Origin: Eucommia ulmoides
Taxonomy: Eukaryota > Streptophyta > Magnoliopsida > Garryales > Eucommiaceae
Direction: 5' to 3'
NCBI GenBank assembly: GCA_016647705.1
Contig: CM028334.1
Coordinates: 6,429,046-6,493,045 of the forward strand
DNA length: 64,000 nt
A program made the translations under genes and the position numbers. This document shows, piece after piece, positions 22,650 to 34,880 of the stretch (position 1 is its first letter; each line of letters starts with the position of its first letter). Under the pieces are notes generated by a model. The model was not told the DNA's origin, searched no databases, and saw only the letters and a list, made by a program, of their open reading frames with translations.

Positions 22650-24171
22650 TGTACACGCGAGGATTTCATCATCGGTCCTCACGATATTGACTACTCGCAA
22701 GTATACGAGGTCTAGTTTTAATATAATAGATCTTGTAAGATCGGATATTGTTCCACTGGGAACACGTGTAACTTGGTTGAATATTATGATTAAAAGAGTT
22801 TCATATTATCTCGACTAATAAAAAATTGTTTGTATTATATTTAATCTACTAAGATAAATGACAAATATTAGGTTAGTTCTAATTACACTAATTATTTAGG
22901 TATTGATTTCTTTCACATAATGCATAATTGACGTCATTTAGTTAGCTATAACGGTTTTTATCTATTCCGACAATCTCTGTATCGATAACTCCTCCGCTAC
23001 CTCTCCCGAGTGTAATACGGGGGATTACACGACTTCATGTCAATGAAGAAGTCCCCCTCAACGCCTTAATGATGCTAGGTTGCGTGAGTCTTAAGCCAAC
23101 GTCATGGATTGCATACGTTCTAACGCCCTCCCGGGTCGTTGGAACGTCACGTTGCATTTACCCTAGTCCGAATCCAGGGTTACCTCTCCCGAGTGTCAAA
23201 CCCCATATTCTCGATTTATCAATACAAGCATAATATCAAGAATAACGGTAAATACAATCAGATTTAGACAAACAACACGTTAAAGTAACATTAATTCATT
23301 CAACTTAACATTTACATGATTTCAACTACACCTAAGTAACATTTAGTTAATACTACAAGACCTTATCCATATATCATACAAAATAAGAGGGATTCAACAT
23401 TATTAGATATGGAAAAGTAATTACAAAAATAAAAATAAGAGAAGAACGATCAAATCTGAAAGTGAAACGATTCATTGTTGGAAATGATCGATTCGCAAGT
23501 AATTCGTCTTTGCCCGAATAATGAACCTCCTCTTTGATCTCTCAAATATAGATTAAGAACTCTCTACTAGGGTTAGGGATCATAAACTCTCTTTTTCAGA
23601 CGTGGGAAAGGGGTATATGTAGGCCAAAGGTTTCAAAATATCTAAACTGATATTTTGCCCGGTTTTGGAATTTTCGCCTAGGCGGTAGAATCTTCGCCTA
23701 GGCAGAGTTTAAGTTGGTTAGAAATCTTCCTAGGAGATGGTTTATTCACCTAGGAGGAGGACTAACTTCTTCGTCTTCTTTCATTCTGACTGATTTCCGC
23801 CTAGGCGATAGAAACTTCGCCTAGGCGGATTTCACCATTTTAGCACTTCCAGCATTTTGACAGAATTCCGCCTAGGCGGTGGAAACTTCGCCTAGGCGGA
23901 TTTTAACATTTCAGCACTTCCAACCTTCGGACGGAATTCCTCCTAGGCGGTGGAAACTTCGCCTAGGCGGATTTCAACTGTTCTTGAAACCTCCATTTTT
24001 TTTTTTTATCTTTTGGCTATTCTTTTTTCTACCATTTCGTTTAGTTTGTCAATTGTTTATGTCTCTACGCTTGACTTATAAAAAACAGCTAAAAAGAAAT
24101 TAAAACTTTAATAAAATACTCGAAAACTAACAAATTTGATTTAGAAATAGATAAGTATTTTACACCTATCA
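22650..24171 (-). repeat. Athila 5' LTR (uninterrupted)
   Basis: 1,522 bp, TG...CA. It matches the split LTR at 9925-13062. U3 palindrome pairs are at about 23676-23966 (e.g. 23869 and 23889) and the TATA-like region (TATATGTA on plus, 23614-23621) follows in the minus direction. Confidence 0.9.
23670..23970 (-). promoter_or_regulatory. Paired palindrome array in U3 of the Athila 5' LTR
   Basis: Four pairs of CGCCTAGGCG-type palindromes, the best at 23869/23889 with GTGGAAACTT between. Spacing is 20 bp in the clean pairs. The array begins about 200 bp into U3 on the minus strand. Confidence 0.5.
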
Positions 24172-25020
24172 GGCACGTTGACAGTTCTTATTTGTCTTTC
24201 CCTGATACAAATTTGGTCCCTAATCTTATGCTTAACCTTATATCTAATGGACAACTATGTGATCTTGGACTTGATTTGCAATTTTCTTCTACTGGTTGTC
24301 GTGTGTAGGACCCTCAAACAGAAAAACTCCTTGGAACAGGCCGTAAAGTTGGACGCCTCTTTGAGCTCACTCACCTCCAAGTCCCATCCTTAATATCACC
24401 AAACCAATCAACTGCATCCATCTCAGCACTCTCACCCGTGCAATTGTGGCACTCTCGATTAGGTCATACTTCATCCAATCGTCTTCGTTCTCTTATTTCT
24501 AGTGGTCAGTTAGGTTCATTTTAGCATAAATCTTTTTATTATATTCACTGTCAACTTGCAAAATAATCAGCTTAACGTTTTAATAAGAGTCAGTTTGTTT
24601 CTCTTGCATCTTTTGATTTAATACATTCTGATGTTTAAGGGCCTTCTCTTCATGCAATAATGGGTGGTGCTTGCTATTTTGTTATATTTGTTAATGACTA
24701 TTCTTGATATACATGGTTGTTACTTATGAAAAACATATATGAATTCTTTTAAATATATTCTGATTTTTCTTCTATGGTTCAAACTCAATTCTCCCAGAAT
24801 ATCAAAATGTTTCGTTCAAATAATGCAATGGAATACAAAGATAGTGTTCTTTCTAAACCTACTTCACAAAAAATGGCACACTTTCCCACCACTCGTGTCC
24901 TGGAACCTCCCAACAAAATGGATGAGTCAAACGCAAACATAGACACATTCTTGACACCGTTCGTGCTCTACTCATTTCTTCATCATGTCCTAAGCATTTC
25001 TAGGGTGATGCTACCTTAAT
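24172..25020 (+). pseudogene. Copia gag-pre-integrase and integrase
   Basis: This continues the frame broken at 9924: SLPDTNLVPNLMLNLISNGQ, then LLGTGRKVGRLFELTHL, VQLWHSRLGHTSSNRL (HHCC start), HSDV and YFVIFVNDYS (catalytic Asp region), MVQTQFSQNIKMFRSNNAMEY (second Asp replaced by Asn). The third motif region is damaged. Many stops. Confidence 0.85.
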
Positions 25021-25500
25021 CGCAGTATATGCAATCAACCGTGTCCCTTATCTTCTTTACGGTCATTTGACATATCAACCGTCACTAACTCTAGATTCTT
25101 TACTGATCCATCTATTGAGTTATTTATTGAGGATCCAGTTTTAGGTACTATTAAGTCCACCTCAAAATCACCAGTTGATCCTATCTTTCAGTTTTAGAAC
25201 GACTAGCTGACCTCATCCTTCCAGACTCAGCTCTAGCTCCAGAACTACCAGATGACCTCACCCCTCCGACTCAATCGGTCGTGCCTAAGGATATTCCTAT
25301 GTCTGATGAGTTTGCATCGACTCTCTCTAAGAGCCATCATTCAGATAACTCCCGCAGATTTATCAGGGTAACTTATCGCCCATCTTATCTCACTAATTAT
25401 CATTGTTTTTCCACTATACTGTATCTACATAAGTCTCAATCCTATAAGGAGACTAATACTAATCCTATTTGGCAAAAAACAATAGACAAAGAACTTTAGG
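25021..25500 (+). pseudogene. Copia integrase-RT linker
   Basis: Decayed sequence with AVYAINRVPYLL-like traces at the start and a Pro/Ser-rich spacer, ending in a segment near 25350-25490 (RFIRVTYRPSYLTNY, TNPIWQKTIDKEL) that normally precedes RT. Confidence 0.6.
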
Positions 25501-26585
25501 CCCTAACTAAAACTCATACCTGGGATATTGTTGATCTGCCCCTGGAAAAACTCTTATGGGGTGCAAATGGGTGTTTAAGATCGAGACGTTTTTTTATGGC
25601 TCTGTTGAACGATATAAAGCCCGACTTGTTGCCAAATGATTTGCTCAAGAATATGGCATTGACTATGAAGAGATATTTGCTCTAGTGGCGAGGCTCACAT
25701 CCATTCGTACATTTCTTGTCATTGCCGCTATTAAAAAATGGACTATTTTTCAAATGGATGTCAAAAATATGTTTCTCAATGACGATCTTCTGGAGGAAGT
25801 CTATATGCATACCCCTCCTGACCTCGCTGCCCCTCGAAATAAAGTTTGTCGCATTCGTCGTGCCCTTTATGGTTTGAAACAAGCTCCACATGCTTGGTTC
25901 GCCAAATTCAGCACTATTACTCATTAGTTTGGGTTTACACCTAGTGCTCATGATTCAGCTCTGTTTATTCGCCACACTGTCAATGGTATTATCCTTCTTT
26001 TATTGTACGTGGATGACATGATTATTACTAGAGATGATCTACGTGGTATTTCTGAACGTAAAAAGTTTCTCGGTGGACAATTCGAGATTAAAGATCTTGG
26101 TGTGTTCACCTATTTTCTTTGCCACGAAGTCTCATCTAATTTAGATAAATATTTTCTCTCTCAGGCCAAATATGTCTTGGATCTCATTTCTAAGGCTAAG
26201 ATCACTGACTTAACCACTACCGCAACTTCTCTTGAGCCAAACATCAAACTTACTACACTCGTTGGTTCACATTTTCAGGATGTCACTGTATATTGCCAAC
26301 TAGTTGGAAGTCTTGTATACCGCATTGTCACTCACCTCGACATTGCCTATGCCGTTCATTGGGTCAGCTAGTTCTTGTCCGCTTCTCGGACCACTCATTA
26401 CTCGGTTGTTCTTTGTATCCTTCTGTATGTCAATGGTACTTTATTTCATGGACTTCATTTCTCAGCTCAACCTGCTTCCATCTTACAAGTTTATTATGAT
26501 GCCGATTGGTTAGAAACTCCACCGACAAACGTTAAACTACTGGTTACTATTTTTTCTTGGGTAATCTCTCATTTCTTGGCGTAGT
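25500..26585 (+). pseudogene. Copia reverse transcriptase
   Basis: Motifs in order: RYKARLVAK, FAQEYGIDYEEIF, RTFLVIAAIKKW, FQMDVKNMFLNDDL with EEVYMHTPPDL, CRIRRALYGLKQAPHAWF, then after a stop near 25926 LLYVDDMIITRDDL (catalytic YVDDM), GQFEIKDLG, and QLVGSLVYRIVTHLDIAYAV. Stops and frameshifts split it into at least four segments. Confidence 0.9.
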
Positions 26586-26953
26586 AAGAAACAAATTGTG
26601 GTTGCTCGTTCCAGCACTGAAGCTGAATATTGTGTCATCGTTGATGCAACTCAAGAACTTCTCTGGTTTCGATGGCTGCACGCTGACATGGGTATCTCTT
26701 CTCCTACTGCCACTACCCTACACTGTGACAAGTGCTTTTCAGATAGCCCACAATGATGTCTTCCACAAGCGTACAAAATACATCGAGACTGATTGTCACT
26801 TTATTCATCATCACATTCTCCAGAATACAGTTTGTCTACAATTCATCAGTTCAACCGATCAGATAATATACATTTTCACTAAAACTCATCCACCTGGACG
26901 CTTTCACTCTCTGATTTCTAAACTCAAATTCACCTCCCACTTACCGTCTTGAG
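26490..26953 (+). pseudogene. Copia RNase H
   Basis: [35 protein letters not shown] and TLHCDK identify the Copia RNase H domain. The rest is frameshifted and ends just before the purine tract. Confidence 0.85.
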
Positions 26954-26965
26954 TTTGAAGGAGGA
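26951..26965 (+). other. Copia polypurine tract
   Basis: GAGTTTGAAGGAGGA immediately precedes the 3' LTR. Confidence 0.8.
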
Positions 26966-27130
26966 TGTTAATGTAATATATAGGTTTGTCCCACCTAGCC
27001 CATTAGGGCAAAATCCTAACCCTAGGGTCTCCTACTTCTCCTATAAATCGTTGTGTATATCATTGTATTCCGTGTATTTTTGTCACAAAATTAATATATT
27101 GTTCATATTCTCCACTTCTCAATTTTATTA
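26966..27130 (+). repeat. Copia 3' LTR
   Basis: Begins TGTTAATGTAATATATAGG and ends near 27130; the exact end is uncertain because the terminal CA is mutated or lies at 27134-27135. Confidence 0.85.
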
Positions 27131-27805
27131 GAGCACAAGATTCTTACAGGAAATATGGTTTAGGGATGAAGAAGGGAGAGGTGAGTGTAAAAGATAAAAT
27201 AAATAAATTAAGGGATAATTGTATTAAAATTGAAATGGTAAAATAGTAATATAATTAAATTTTCAAAGGGCAAAATAACAATTTAATTAAATTTCATTCA
27301 CATTCCAATAATTGGTTGGATTTGGTCATTTTTTAGCTCATGAAGAAATAGAATATAATCCCATATAAATCGAATTAACTAAAATCAAGTTTATTTTATG
27401 ATTAATTAATTTTATATTTTGTGAGATTAGAAAATTATTGGTAATCGGAATGAAATTTAATTTCATATACCAAATATAATAATAAAATAACTATTCTCAT
27501 GATCATTCTAATTTTTTTATCGAATCTTGTGTACCAAACATGCCTTAAGAATAAGATATATAACTATGTGATTAGTGTAATTGTAATTTTCAACATTACA
27601 CTATTACAACTACTTCTAACAACATTACACTATGCTATGCATTTATAATTACGCATATCACAGTGACTACTAGTCCGTTAGTTGTTTGTACTATAATTAC
27701 AATGAATTGTAATAGAGATAAAATAATAAATAATATATAACATGTGTCACAAGTATAGTTACAAGTTAACGTAACGTTATTACAATTTCTTCTAACATAA
27801 ATGGT

Positions 27806-27810
<5 letters not shown>
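27131..27810. other. AT-rich spacer
   Basis: AT-rich sequence with short phrases resembling decayed TE ends, but nothing I can assign. Confidence 0.5.

Positions 27811-27878
<68 letters not shown>
27811..27878. repeat. (TA)n/(CA)n microsatellite at a Helitron-like 3' end
   Basis: About 30 TA units followed by CACACACA, abutting the CTAG end of the adjacent element. Confidence 0.9.
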
Positions 27879-27879
<1 letters not shown>

Positions 27880-29337
27880 TAGGGTATGACCCGTGCCTGA
27901 AGAAGGCACGGGCATGAAAAAAATTGAACCTAAATAAAAAATTGAAATAATTTTTTGTTTGTACGACATTCTACACCACTTTTTTTTTTTTTTATTAAAA
28001 TATCAACAATAATTAACAATCACCAACAAATAATGTAGTATAGGATACACAACACAAATATTCGACTTCAAGCACGGGTATAAAACAAATAAAGGAAAAA
28101 AAAAACACACACAAAAAAAAAATACATTCCATACCAGTAAAACATTTGTATTTGAAAACGTCTGATGTATAATCCGTACCTTAAGGCACGGGTTTTAATT
28201 TTATAACATTACCAAACTATCAACTCTTGTTTTATAACACGACATAAACACACACGACTAATAAGAAATTTAAAATATGGACATAATCCCCTTCAATCAT
28301 ACCATATTTAATTATATACATTACAAACTTAGTATTAATAAGTCCACCACTCTGGACTACTGAAACTTACCTTAATACCGACAACATACTTATACAGTAT
28401 AGTTCTGCAATTTGTTCAAGGATATGTCACCACCCACTGCCACTACCTACCACCCACCGCCCAACACCCTCGCCGCCACCCAACACCTACGCCACCTCCC
28501 ACATGCTACCTCTCACAACCAAAATACTTTAAGTTAAAGAATGCTATTATTTAAAAACTACAAAATAAAGAGTTGCCACAATATACCATGGTTGGAATGG
28601 AAGATAATAGATGACGTTGGGCCATGCCAAGAACACCCCTTTCGGCGGTTTTAATAGTAATATTCGAGACAAACAACAAAATTAGTAAAAAAGACCTCCC
28701 CAACACAATCAAACCAACCCCATTAAAATCTCAATGAGTTTGTCTTTTGTACTTTTTCTCACCCCTAGATATCAAATTCGAATTGCATTTCGGTATTGTT
28801 TTTTTTTTTTTTTTTTTCATGATGGGGAGAGGGTATACTAATTACTTTCAAACTTGTCCAAATTTTCAAATCAACATAAATGAGATAAATATCTGGAACA
28901 TATCAATATACAATAATCAACTTTTTTAATAGAAATTTTAGAGTAATAAGATTCAATGGGATAAATCGACAACAAATAAAAAATTCAACATAAATTGAAG
29001 AGAACCTAGTTGAAGTGATAAGATTCAATGGGATAAATTAGCAACCTGATTAACAACAATTAAAACCTCACCAGGTATATTTGATTTGAACAATCAAATA
29101 GACATGGTAAGGCATTGTAAATCAAGGTCTCGACAGGGGAAAAAAAAAAGTTGCTAAAAAATATTACCTTCATCCTAAATAAATGAAATCAAATTTCAGA
29201 GCACTAAAGCGAATCAGAAATATAGGAATAGTAATATCTACTGCCGAACACCACTATCAAAGTGAACAACACCACCAAAACGAACATCACTATTTAAGAA
29301 TTTAAGAAGAAATTATCTGAATATTCAAGTGCAACCG
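27879..29337 (-). mobile_element. Helitron-like element, inverted copy 1 (3' end at 27879)
   Basis: The minus-strand 3' end has a hairpin (27890-27912, CCCGTGCCT/AGGCACGGG), a 7-nt spacer and CTAG, followed by T. The interval is matched in inverted orientation by 40236-41698 (e.g. AGTGGTGTTCGGCAG and the CCACCC-rich block at 28430-28500). The 5' end is undefined; sequence beyond 29337 differs between the copies. There is no Rep/helicase gene, so it would be non-autonomous. Confidence 0.55.
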
Positions 29338-29748
29338 GCAAGCGTGGCTCTTAACATCGCCATCTCGGCTTCAGGCGAAGCACCGTCGCTCCGTCACTAT
29401 CACTCTCGCCGTCGATTTAGATCTTGAAGGTCTTGAAGACGGTGTTCAGTGAAAGTCTTGAAGGTGATGGTCGACGGTCGTTGATCGGTGTTCGTTGAGG
29501 GTCTTGAAGGTGATGGTAGCGGCGAGCGTGGACGATAACGGAGACGACGGCGAGCGTGGACGATAACGGAAACGACAGCGATTTCGACAACGACGGCATC
29601 CTTTCCTCACTGCAGGTCTCTCTCTCTTTCTTTCGCGTTTCTCTACATCTTCCGTCGCCGACCACGATGGAGACGACTTAGATCGTGGGCGATGATTTCC
29701 ACAATGGCGAGAGCTTGGGCATCAGCATCGTCATTTCCTCACCATAGG

Positions 29749-29779
<31 letters not shown>

Positions 29780-30617
29780 TTCTTTTACGTCTCTCTCACT
29801 ATGTAGTCGAATCTGGGAGATCAGTGCTAGGCGAGGTGGAGATCGGCAATGACAATAGTTGTGGCCATCGATTATTCGTTCACTTCTTTGACTTCCATCT
29901 CTCTCTGTCCATTTCACGATTCCAAGCGGCCAGATCTAGCCAAAATGATCCCACCACCACCACCACCTTCTTTGGAACTATGATTTCTTATTATTTTCTC
30001 CGATTTCACATGGCCGTCTTCCATCACCATAGAGTTCCCTGATCAAAATCAGGTCATATACTATTTTCAAGTACTTTTCTCACTCTGCAACCATGGAAGA
30101 AATCCTTCTGATATGTGCTCAAAGAAAATGAATTGCTACTTTTTAATTACATTTACAATCCCTATTTCTAATTGTGTAATGTCAAAATTTTATTTACAAC
30201 CCCCATTTTTTAATTTATGGATTTCTCCCTTAACTTTGATGTTTTGTCATAATTAGGATTTTACATTTAATTTGAATGTTTTTTTTTTTTGCAGGTAAAG
30301 ATCCTAAGTGTGATTTTTTTTTTGTTGAATGAATTCGCCGCTTCGATCTATTGATGATGATTTTTGGTATTTTTTTCCACTTTTAAACTTAAATTAGCTT
30401 GATTTGTCTTGAAAATATAATTAGTTCTATTTTATACCTCTATGTCATAATCTCTCTGCATCACTTTTACAACTCTCTCGATGAATCCCTTTCAAGATCT
30501 TGACAATATAATTTGTGATTTATATTATAGATTTTGATTTCAGGTACAGAGTAAAAGAACCTAATGAAGGTTTCTAAAAATTCAGACAAATAGTTTTGCT
30601 TTCCTCTCAATTTTTTG
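29338..30617. other. Possible captured leader sequence plus intron-like AT-rich DNA
   Basis: Positions 29340-30060 are GC-richer, with repeated GGCGAGCGTGGACGATAACGG (about 29520 and 29549), CTTGAAGGTGATGGT repeats and CT runs like captured 5' leaders. Downstream is T-rich. No recognisable protein. Confidence 0.4.
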
Positions 30618-31394
30618 ATATATTTTTTTCATGCACGAAAATGTGAGTTTCAAAGAGTTGAAGGGGGTGATGTATAGTTTTCTTAGAGTCGAAGGGTTAA
30701 AAGTGAAACAAGATCAAAGTAAGAGGGGGTGAAAAATAATAATTATTTTTTTAACTTTTTTAAAATAAGTTGCCTCGGATCCTATCATGATAAGATTGAG
30801 AGAGGTGACTTTTATCATTATCTCCACCTCGATTTTTTTGTTCTTTCTTTTTTAGAATGTCGGAACTTAAACTATCAAAATAATTGCATTTTATGTGTTA
30901 TTTTTGTAATCAGTTATATCCGCGTAATTTAAATTGAAGCGCAAGTGTTGCAATTTTCGTTAAAGTTAATGGTCAAACTTTAAAAAGTCAAAATTATATA
31001 TTTTTTTCATGCACGAAAATGTGAGTTTCAAAGAGTTGAAGGGGGTGATGTGTAGTTTTTTTAGAGTCGAAGGGTTAAAAGTGAAACAAGATCAAAGTAA
31101 GAGGGGGTAAAAAACAATTATTATTTTTTTAACTTTTTTAAAATAGGTTGCCTCGGATCCTATCATGATAAGATTGAGAGAGGTGACTTTTATCATTATC
31201 TCCACCTCGATTTTTTTTATCTCCACCTCGATTTTTTTGTTCTTTCTTTTTTAGGATGTCGGCACTTAAATTATCAAAATAATTGCCTTTTATGTGTTAT
31301 TTTTGTAATCAGTTATATCCGCGTAGTTTAAATTGAAGTGCAAGTGTTGCAATTTTCGTTAAAGTTAATGATCAAACTTTAAAAAGTCAAAATT
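30618..31394. repeat. Tandem duplication, period 378 bp
   Basis: TTTTTTCATGCACGAAAATG at about 30624 recurs 378 bp later and the two units match almost throughout (e.g. AGAGTCGAAGGGTTAAAAGT, GCCTCGGATCCTATCATGAT). The second unit has a small internal duplication of ATCTCCACCTCGATTTTTTT. Confidence 0.9.
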
Positions 31395-32587
31395 ATCCAT
31401 CAATATTTATATTGATTAGGGTAGAGTTTGATAATATCTGTTTGTGATTTCGATCCAGGATATAAGAGATAATTGATAATTTTATTGTTAATTGTTAATT
31501 TACAACAAAGTGATATAGTGTCTACTTTTTTGTTTTTGATGAAGACAAAAATTAGTGGAGTTCATAATTAATTGGAATTGATGGATAATTTTATTAACAA
31601 TTGTTAATTATTAAAATTAGTGTTAAGACTTTTTGGCTATAATAATTGTTAATTAACTATTATTTTTTGGTAGGGTGTTAATTAATTAATTGTTGATTAA
31701 TAAAGTTAGTGTTTATTAGTTAATTAAATGCTAATTTTATTCTGTTAATGAAAATGTTAATTAATTTTATTTTAGATTAGACTGATATTTATTGTTCTGT
31801 GTTTTCATTTTGCAAGAACCTGATATGCGGAGATATAGACAATAAATATAATTTAAATAGAGGTAATTATTCAATCTTTTTTGGTTTGTTGGTGATAATA
31901 TTTAAATGTTAATTATTGTTGAATTACTAATCGATCAACAACCCATCGATAATTTTATTGTTAATTATTAATTTACAACCAATCGATAAACACAAAGTTT
32001 TTCGAACAAAAATTCTCAAATTTCTGTTTCTATTGTCTATTGCCAGAATTTTGTTTTATGTTGCCAGATTTCTGTTTGTTCTTAGATTTTTGTTCCGCTC
32101 GAGCCTGGAACTACCGTGTACACATATGAACTCCATGAAAAAAATCCTTATATTTTTTGTTGGTGTTGTTTGCTTAGTGTTACAATTCCAATCAATTTTA
32201 GGGGGAGCGCTTGTAATTGCCAAATGAAACCTAATTAGAATTTCAAAAACTAAGAGCAAATTTAAATAGGCGGTGTTTCTTTAGTGCTTTCGTTCCAAGC
32301 AAAGTTTTTGTTCTGTTCTGTTCTTGAATTTTTCTGATTTCAATTTTTTGATATGTTTGTCTCGCGATCTCTCTATTAAATCCACACGCTCGGTGATGGC
32401 GATAGGCTTAGACGACATTCGGCGGTTGTTGAATCTTCGATCTGTTGCCGTAACCTACGCTATGTATGGACGACGGCTGGCGATTGTTGAATCTTTGACC
32501 TGCCGCCATAATCTACGCTATCGCCATCGATCCATCGCTGATCCATACAATCTGAGCGAGTGAGGTCCTAACTCTGAACGATCGGCA
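31395..32587. other. AT-rich sequence, no gene recognised
   Basis: Rich in TTAATTAATT-type words. Positions 32380-32560 hold a short GC-richer stretch with an internally repeated GGCGATTGTTGAATCTT-like phrase, probably the start of the Helitron-borne minisatellite region. Confidence 0.45.
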
Positions 32588-32665
32588 GTGATGTTGTTTG
32601 TTTTGGTGGTTTTGTTTGCTTTGATGGCGTTGTTCGGAAGTGTATTGTTTGGTTTGGTGGTGTTG
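32588..32665 (+). repeat. 91-bp minisatellite, left part (split by LTR element)
   Basis: Matches the tail of the 91-bp units at 39724-39930 (GTGTATTGTTTGGTTTGG). It ends in TGTTG, the target site of the LTR element. Confidence 0.75.
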
Positions 32666-33605
32666 TGTCACGACCCGTCCCAGTTTCTCAGGGCTGCTAC
32701 TAAGGTTTCTCTTATAGAGAAATTCCTAAACCTGAAACTCGACTGGTCAAACTTCCAATTTACAACGTTTGGTAATTATGACGGGAATTGTTATTATGAT
32801 AATAATTACCATTTAAAGTATCACAAATTAAAATCAACCAAACATTTAAATTTATCTGCTTATCTTTTACACAACGGCGACCCATTAAAAAAAATCTCGA
32901 ATTTATAATTTAAAATCCAATTTTCAATACTAAATCAAGCCAATTATATTCCCACAATTTTTTAATACATTAATTTCGCGAGAAGTATTTTACAACAACT
33001 ATGATAATTATAACTACTGTTTTCTTCGATTACAATAATAAATAATAATTACAATTATTACAACTCGAATTTCAAATAATTCTTCTCTCTCTCTCTCTCA
33101 TTTTCTCCCAGCCGACCCTGCAATTCAAACACTGTAGGGTTGTGAGCCAGCACTCAGTAGAACTCCAACCCCTCTAATACGTACATTTAATTTATATAAC
33201 ACGTAAACCACGTAAACAGACTCGTCACATAAATTCCGCATCATCCAGATCATTTCATATAATTTCCACAAGTAACACTTCACACAATATACCAAACAAT
33301 ATCAACATGTTTCATGCGAACAAATAACGCTAAATTCACCGATAATAATAACACGTATTTCACAGTAAGACAATTAAATGTATATATTAAAGAAGTTTAG
33401 AATTCTACCTTTTTCGGATTTTTCGATGGCCGCGATATTGGATTTTTATTTCTATTGGGGTGGTTTGTGCAAATTTTCCTTTTTTTTTTTTTTTTGCTTT
33501 TTCCCGTTTCTGTTTGTTGTTCTGCTACAGCCGCTGGCCTCTTCCACTCCTCCCTGCTATCGTCCGTCGACCAACCCATAACCGACCACCCACATACAAT
33601 CACAG

Positions 33606-33643
<38 letters not shown>

Positions 33644-34554
33644 CACACATACAGAGAGAACCACACACCCCCACACACGAGCATGGCAACATACATACAT
33701 ACGACACACACGACACAAAACAACTAGCAAAAAACACCCACTGCTCTCTCTCTCTCTACACTCCACTCCGGCGATCACCACCTGTAACGACCATACACAC
33801 ACATAAAACACATCTACACCGTAACAATTGAACACACACACACATAGATGAAACACCCACATGCACCGTCGGTCAAACAGCACCGCCGACGACACCCTTT
33901 CTCTCTCTACTCCGATGACGACGACGACCACACCGACACACCTATCTGACCAAACAATCACACACCGATGAATAGATCACCGTCGAAAATTAGACAACAC
34001 ACACACCCACTTCTTTCTCTCTCTATCTCTCACTTACCGGCGGCCCAAATGACCGACGGCGACACACACACACATACACTCCGAAACATACACTCACCCA
34101 TACACGCATACATACTGTTGAACACACGCACACCCAACGTTAAACACATCCCATACATTAGCTCAAAATAGAACACACACACAAGGCCGAACCCATCTTC
34201 TCCCTCTCTAACTCACCGTCGGTGAACTCTGACGACGCTCCTACAACTGGAACAACACACACACATATAGCAATTGGACACACACACACACCCAAAACAC
34301 ACAAACATACACAAACCCATAGGATCGCCGACCACCGAACACTCACTAGCGAACCTACCTCCGATTCTCTCTCTTCTCTGTTTTCGGTTCCCTGATTTTA
34401 TTTTTCAAATTTCCTTCTTCTTTTTAGAATTTATCATTATGATAGTTGATGGAGGTATTTATATGCATGAATTGGGTGGATCAATTTGATCCTAGCTTGC
34501 CATATCGATCGGATCTCGATCCTTCTTCTCTCTTCTCGGTTCACACGCACGATA

Positions 34555-34602
<48 letters not shown>

Positions 34603-34880
34603 AAACTCTTTTGATCAAAATACTCTTTCCTCCCCCAATTTGCTTGAAATCTTCTTTTTAGTCCAATCTTCACCTTTAACATTTTCTTAAATTGCAATTC
34701 CACCCAAAACATTTTAATTCAAAAGGTAAATGCTAATTTGGATTGAATATTTTCTACATTTGCAAATTGACCCCTAAAATATTTAAATCAAATAATAAAT
34801 TACGTCATCTATCCCGTTATTTCTGAAATATTTTAAAACGCGACTTAAATTATACGTATAACAAAGATCAGAGTCTTACA
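32666..34880 (-). repeat. 3' LTR of Tekay/Del-like element
   Basis: 2,215 bp. Contains CA tracts (33606-33642 and others) and a TA tract (34561-34597). Over its first ~130 bp it differs from the other LTR at roughly one position in eight. Confidence 0.85.

Larger units (their letters stand above)
9925..24171 (-). mobile_element. Athila-type Ty3/Gypsy retrotransposon nested in Copia
   Basis: The minus-strand element is bounded by TG...CA and flanked by GACAC (left) and GGCAC (right), a one-mismatch 5-bp target duplication inside the Copia coding sequence. In element order: 5' LTR (24171-22650), tRNA-Asp primer-binding site, gag, protease, RT, RNase H, integrase, a spacer, an env-like ORF, polypurine tract, 3' LTR (13062-9925, split by a solo LTR). 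The gene order with a post-pol ORF and the Asp primer fit the Athila lineage. All ORFs contain stops or frameshifts. Confidence 0.9.
7811..27130 (+). mobile_element. Ty1/Copia LTR retrotransposon, split by nested Athila element
   Basis: Two short LTRs (7811-7979 and 26966-27130) begin TGTTAATGTAATATAT and share a TATA-like CTATAAAT region and the end CCACTTCTCAATT. An initiator-Met primer-binding site follows the first LTR and a purine tract precedes the second. Coding order gag, integrase, RT, RNase H is that of Copia. The element proper is about 5.1 kb; the remaining 14.2 kb is the Athila insertion at 9925-24171. Stops and frameshifts throughout show it is dead. The possible target duplication GGGCG/GAGCA is weak. 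Confidence 0.9.

Noticed and set aside
7120-27130. Gypsy gag at 7120 and the Athila element as one element
   Set aside because: The gag at 7120 is on the plus strand and of a different gag type; Athila is on the minus strand with its own gag and both LTRs.
27635-27969. ORFs with long Tyr-Ile repeats
   Set aside because: Translation of the TA microsatellite; same at 34446-34661, 39261-39533 and 41569-41801.
29417-30042. ORFs of 79-116 codons with Ser/Arg-rich composition
   Set aside because: Low-complexity CT/GA-rich leader-like DNA; no recognisable domain.
33397-33961. Minus-strand ORFs of 108-134 codons rich in Cys and Val
   Set aside because: They are translations of CA/TG microsatellites in the LTR; the same happens in the other LTR at 38219-38773.
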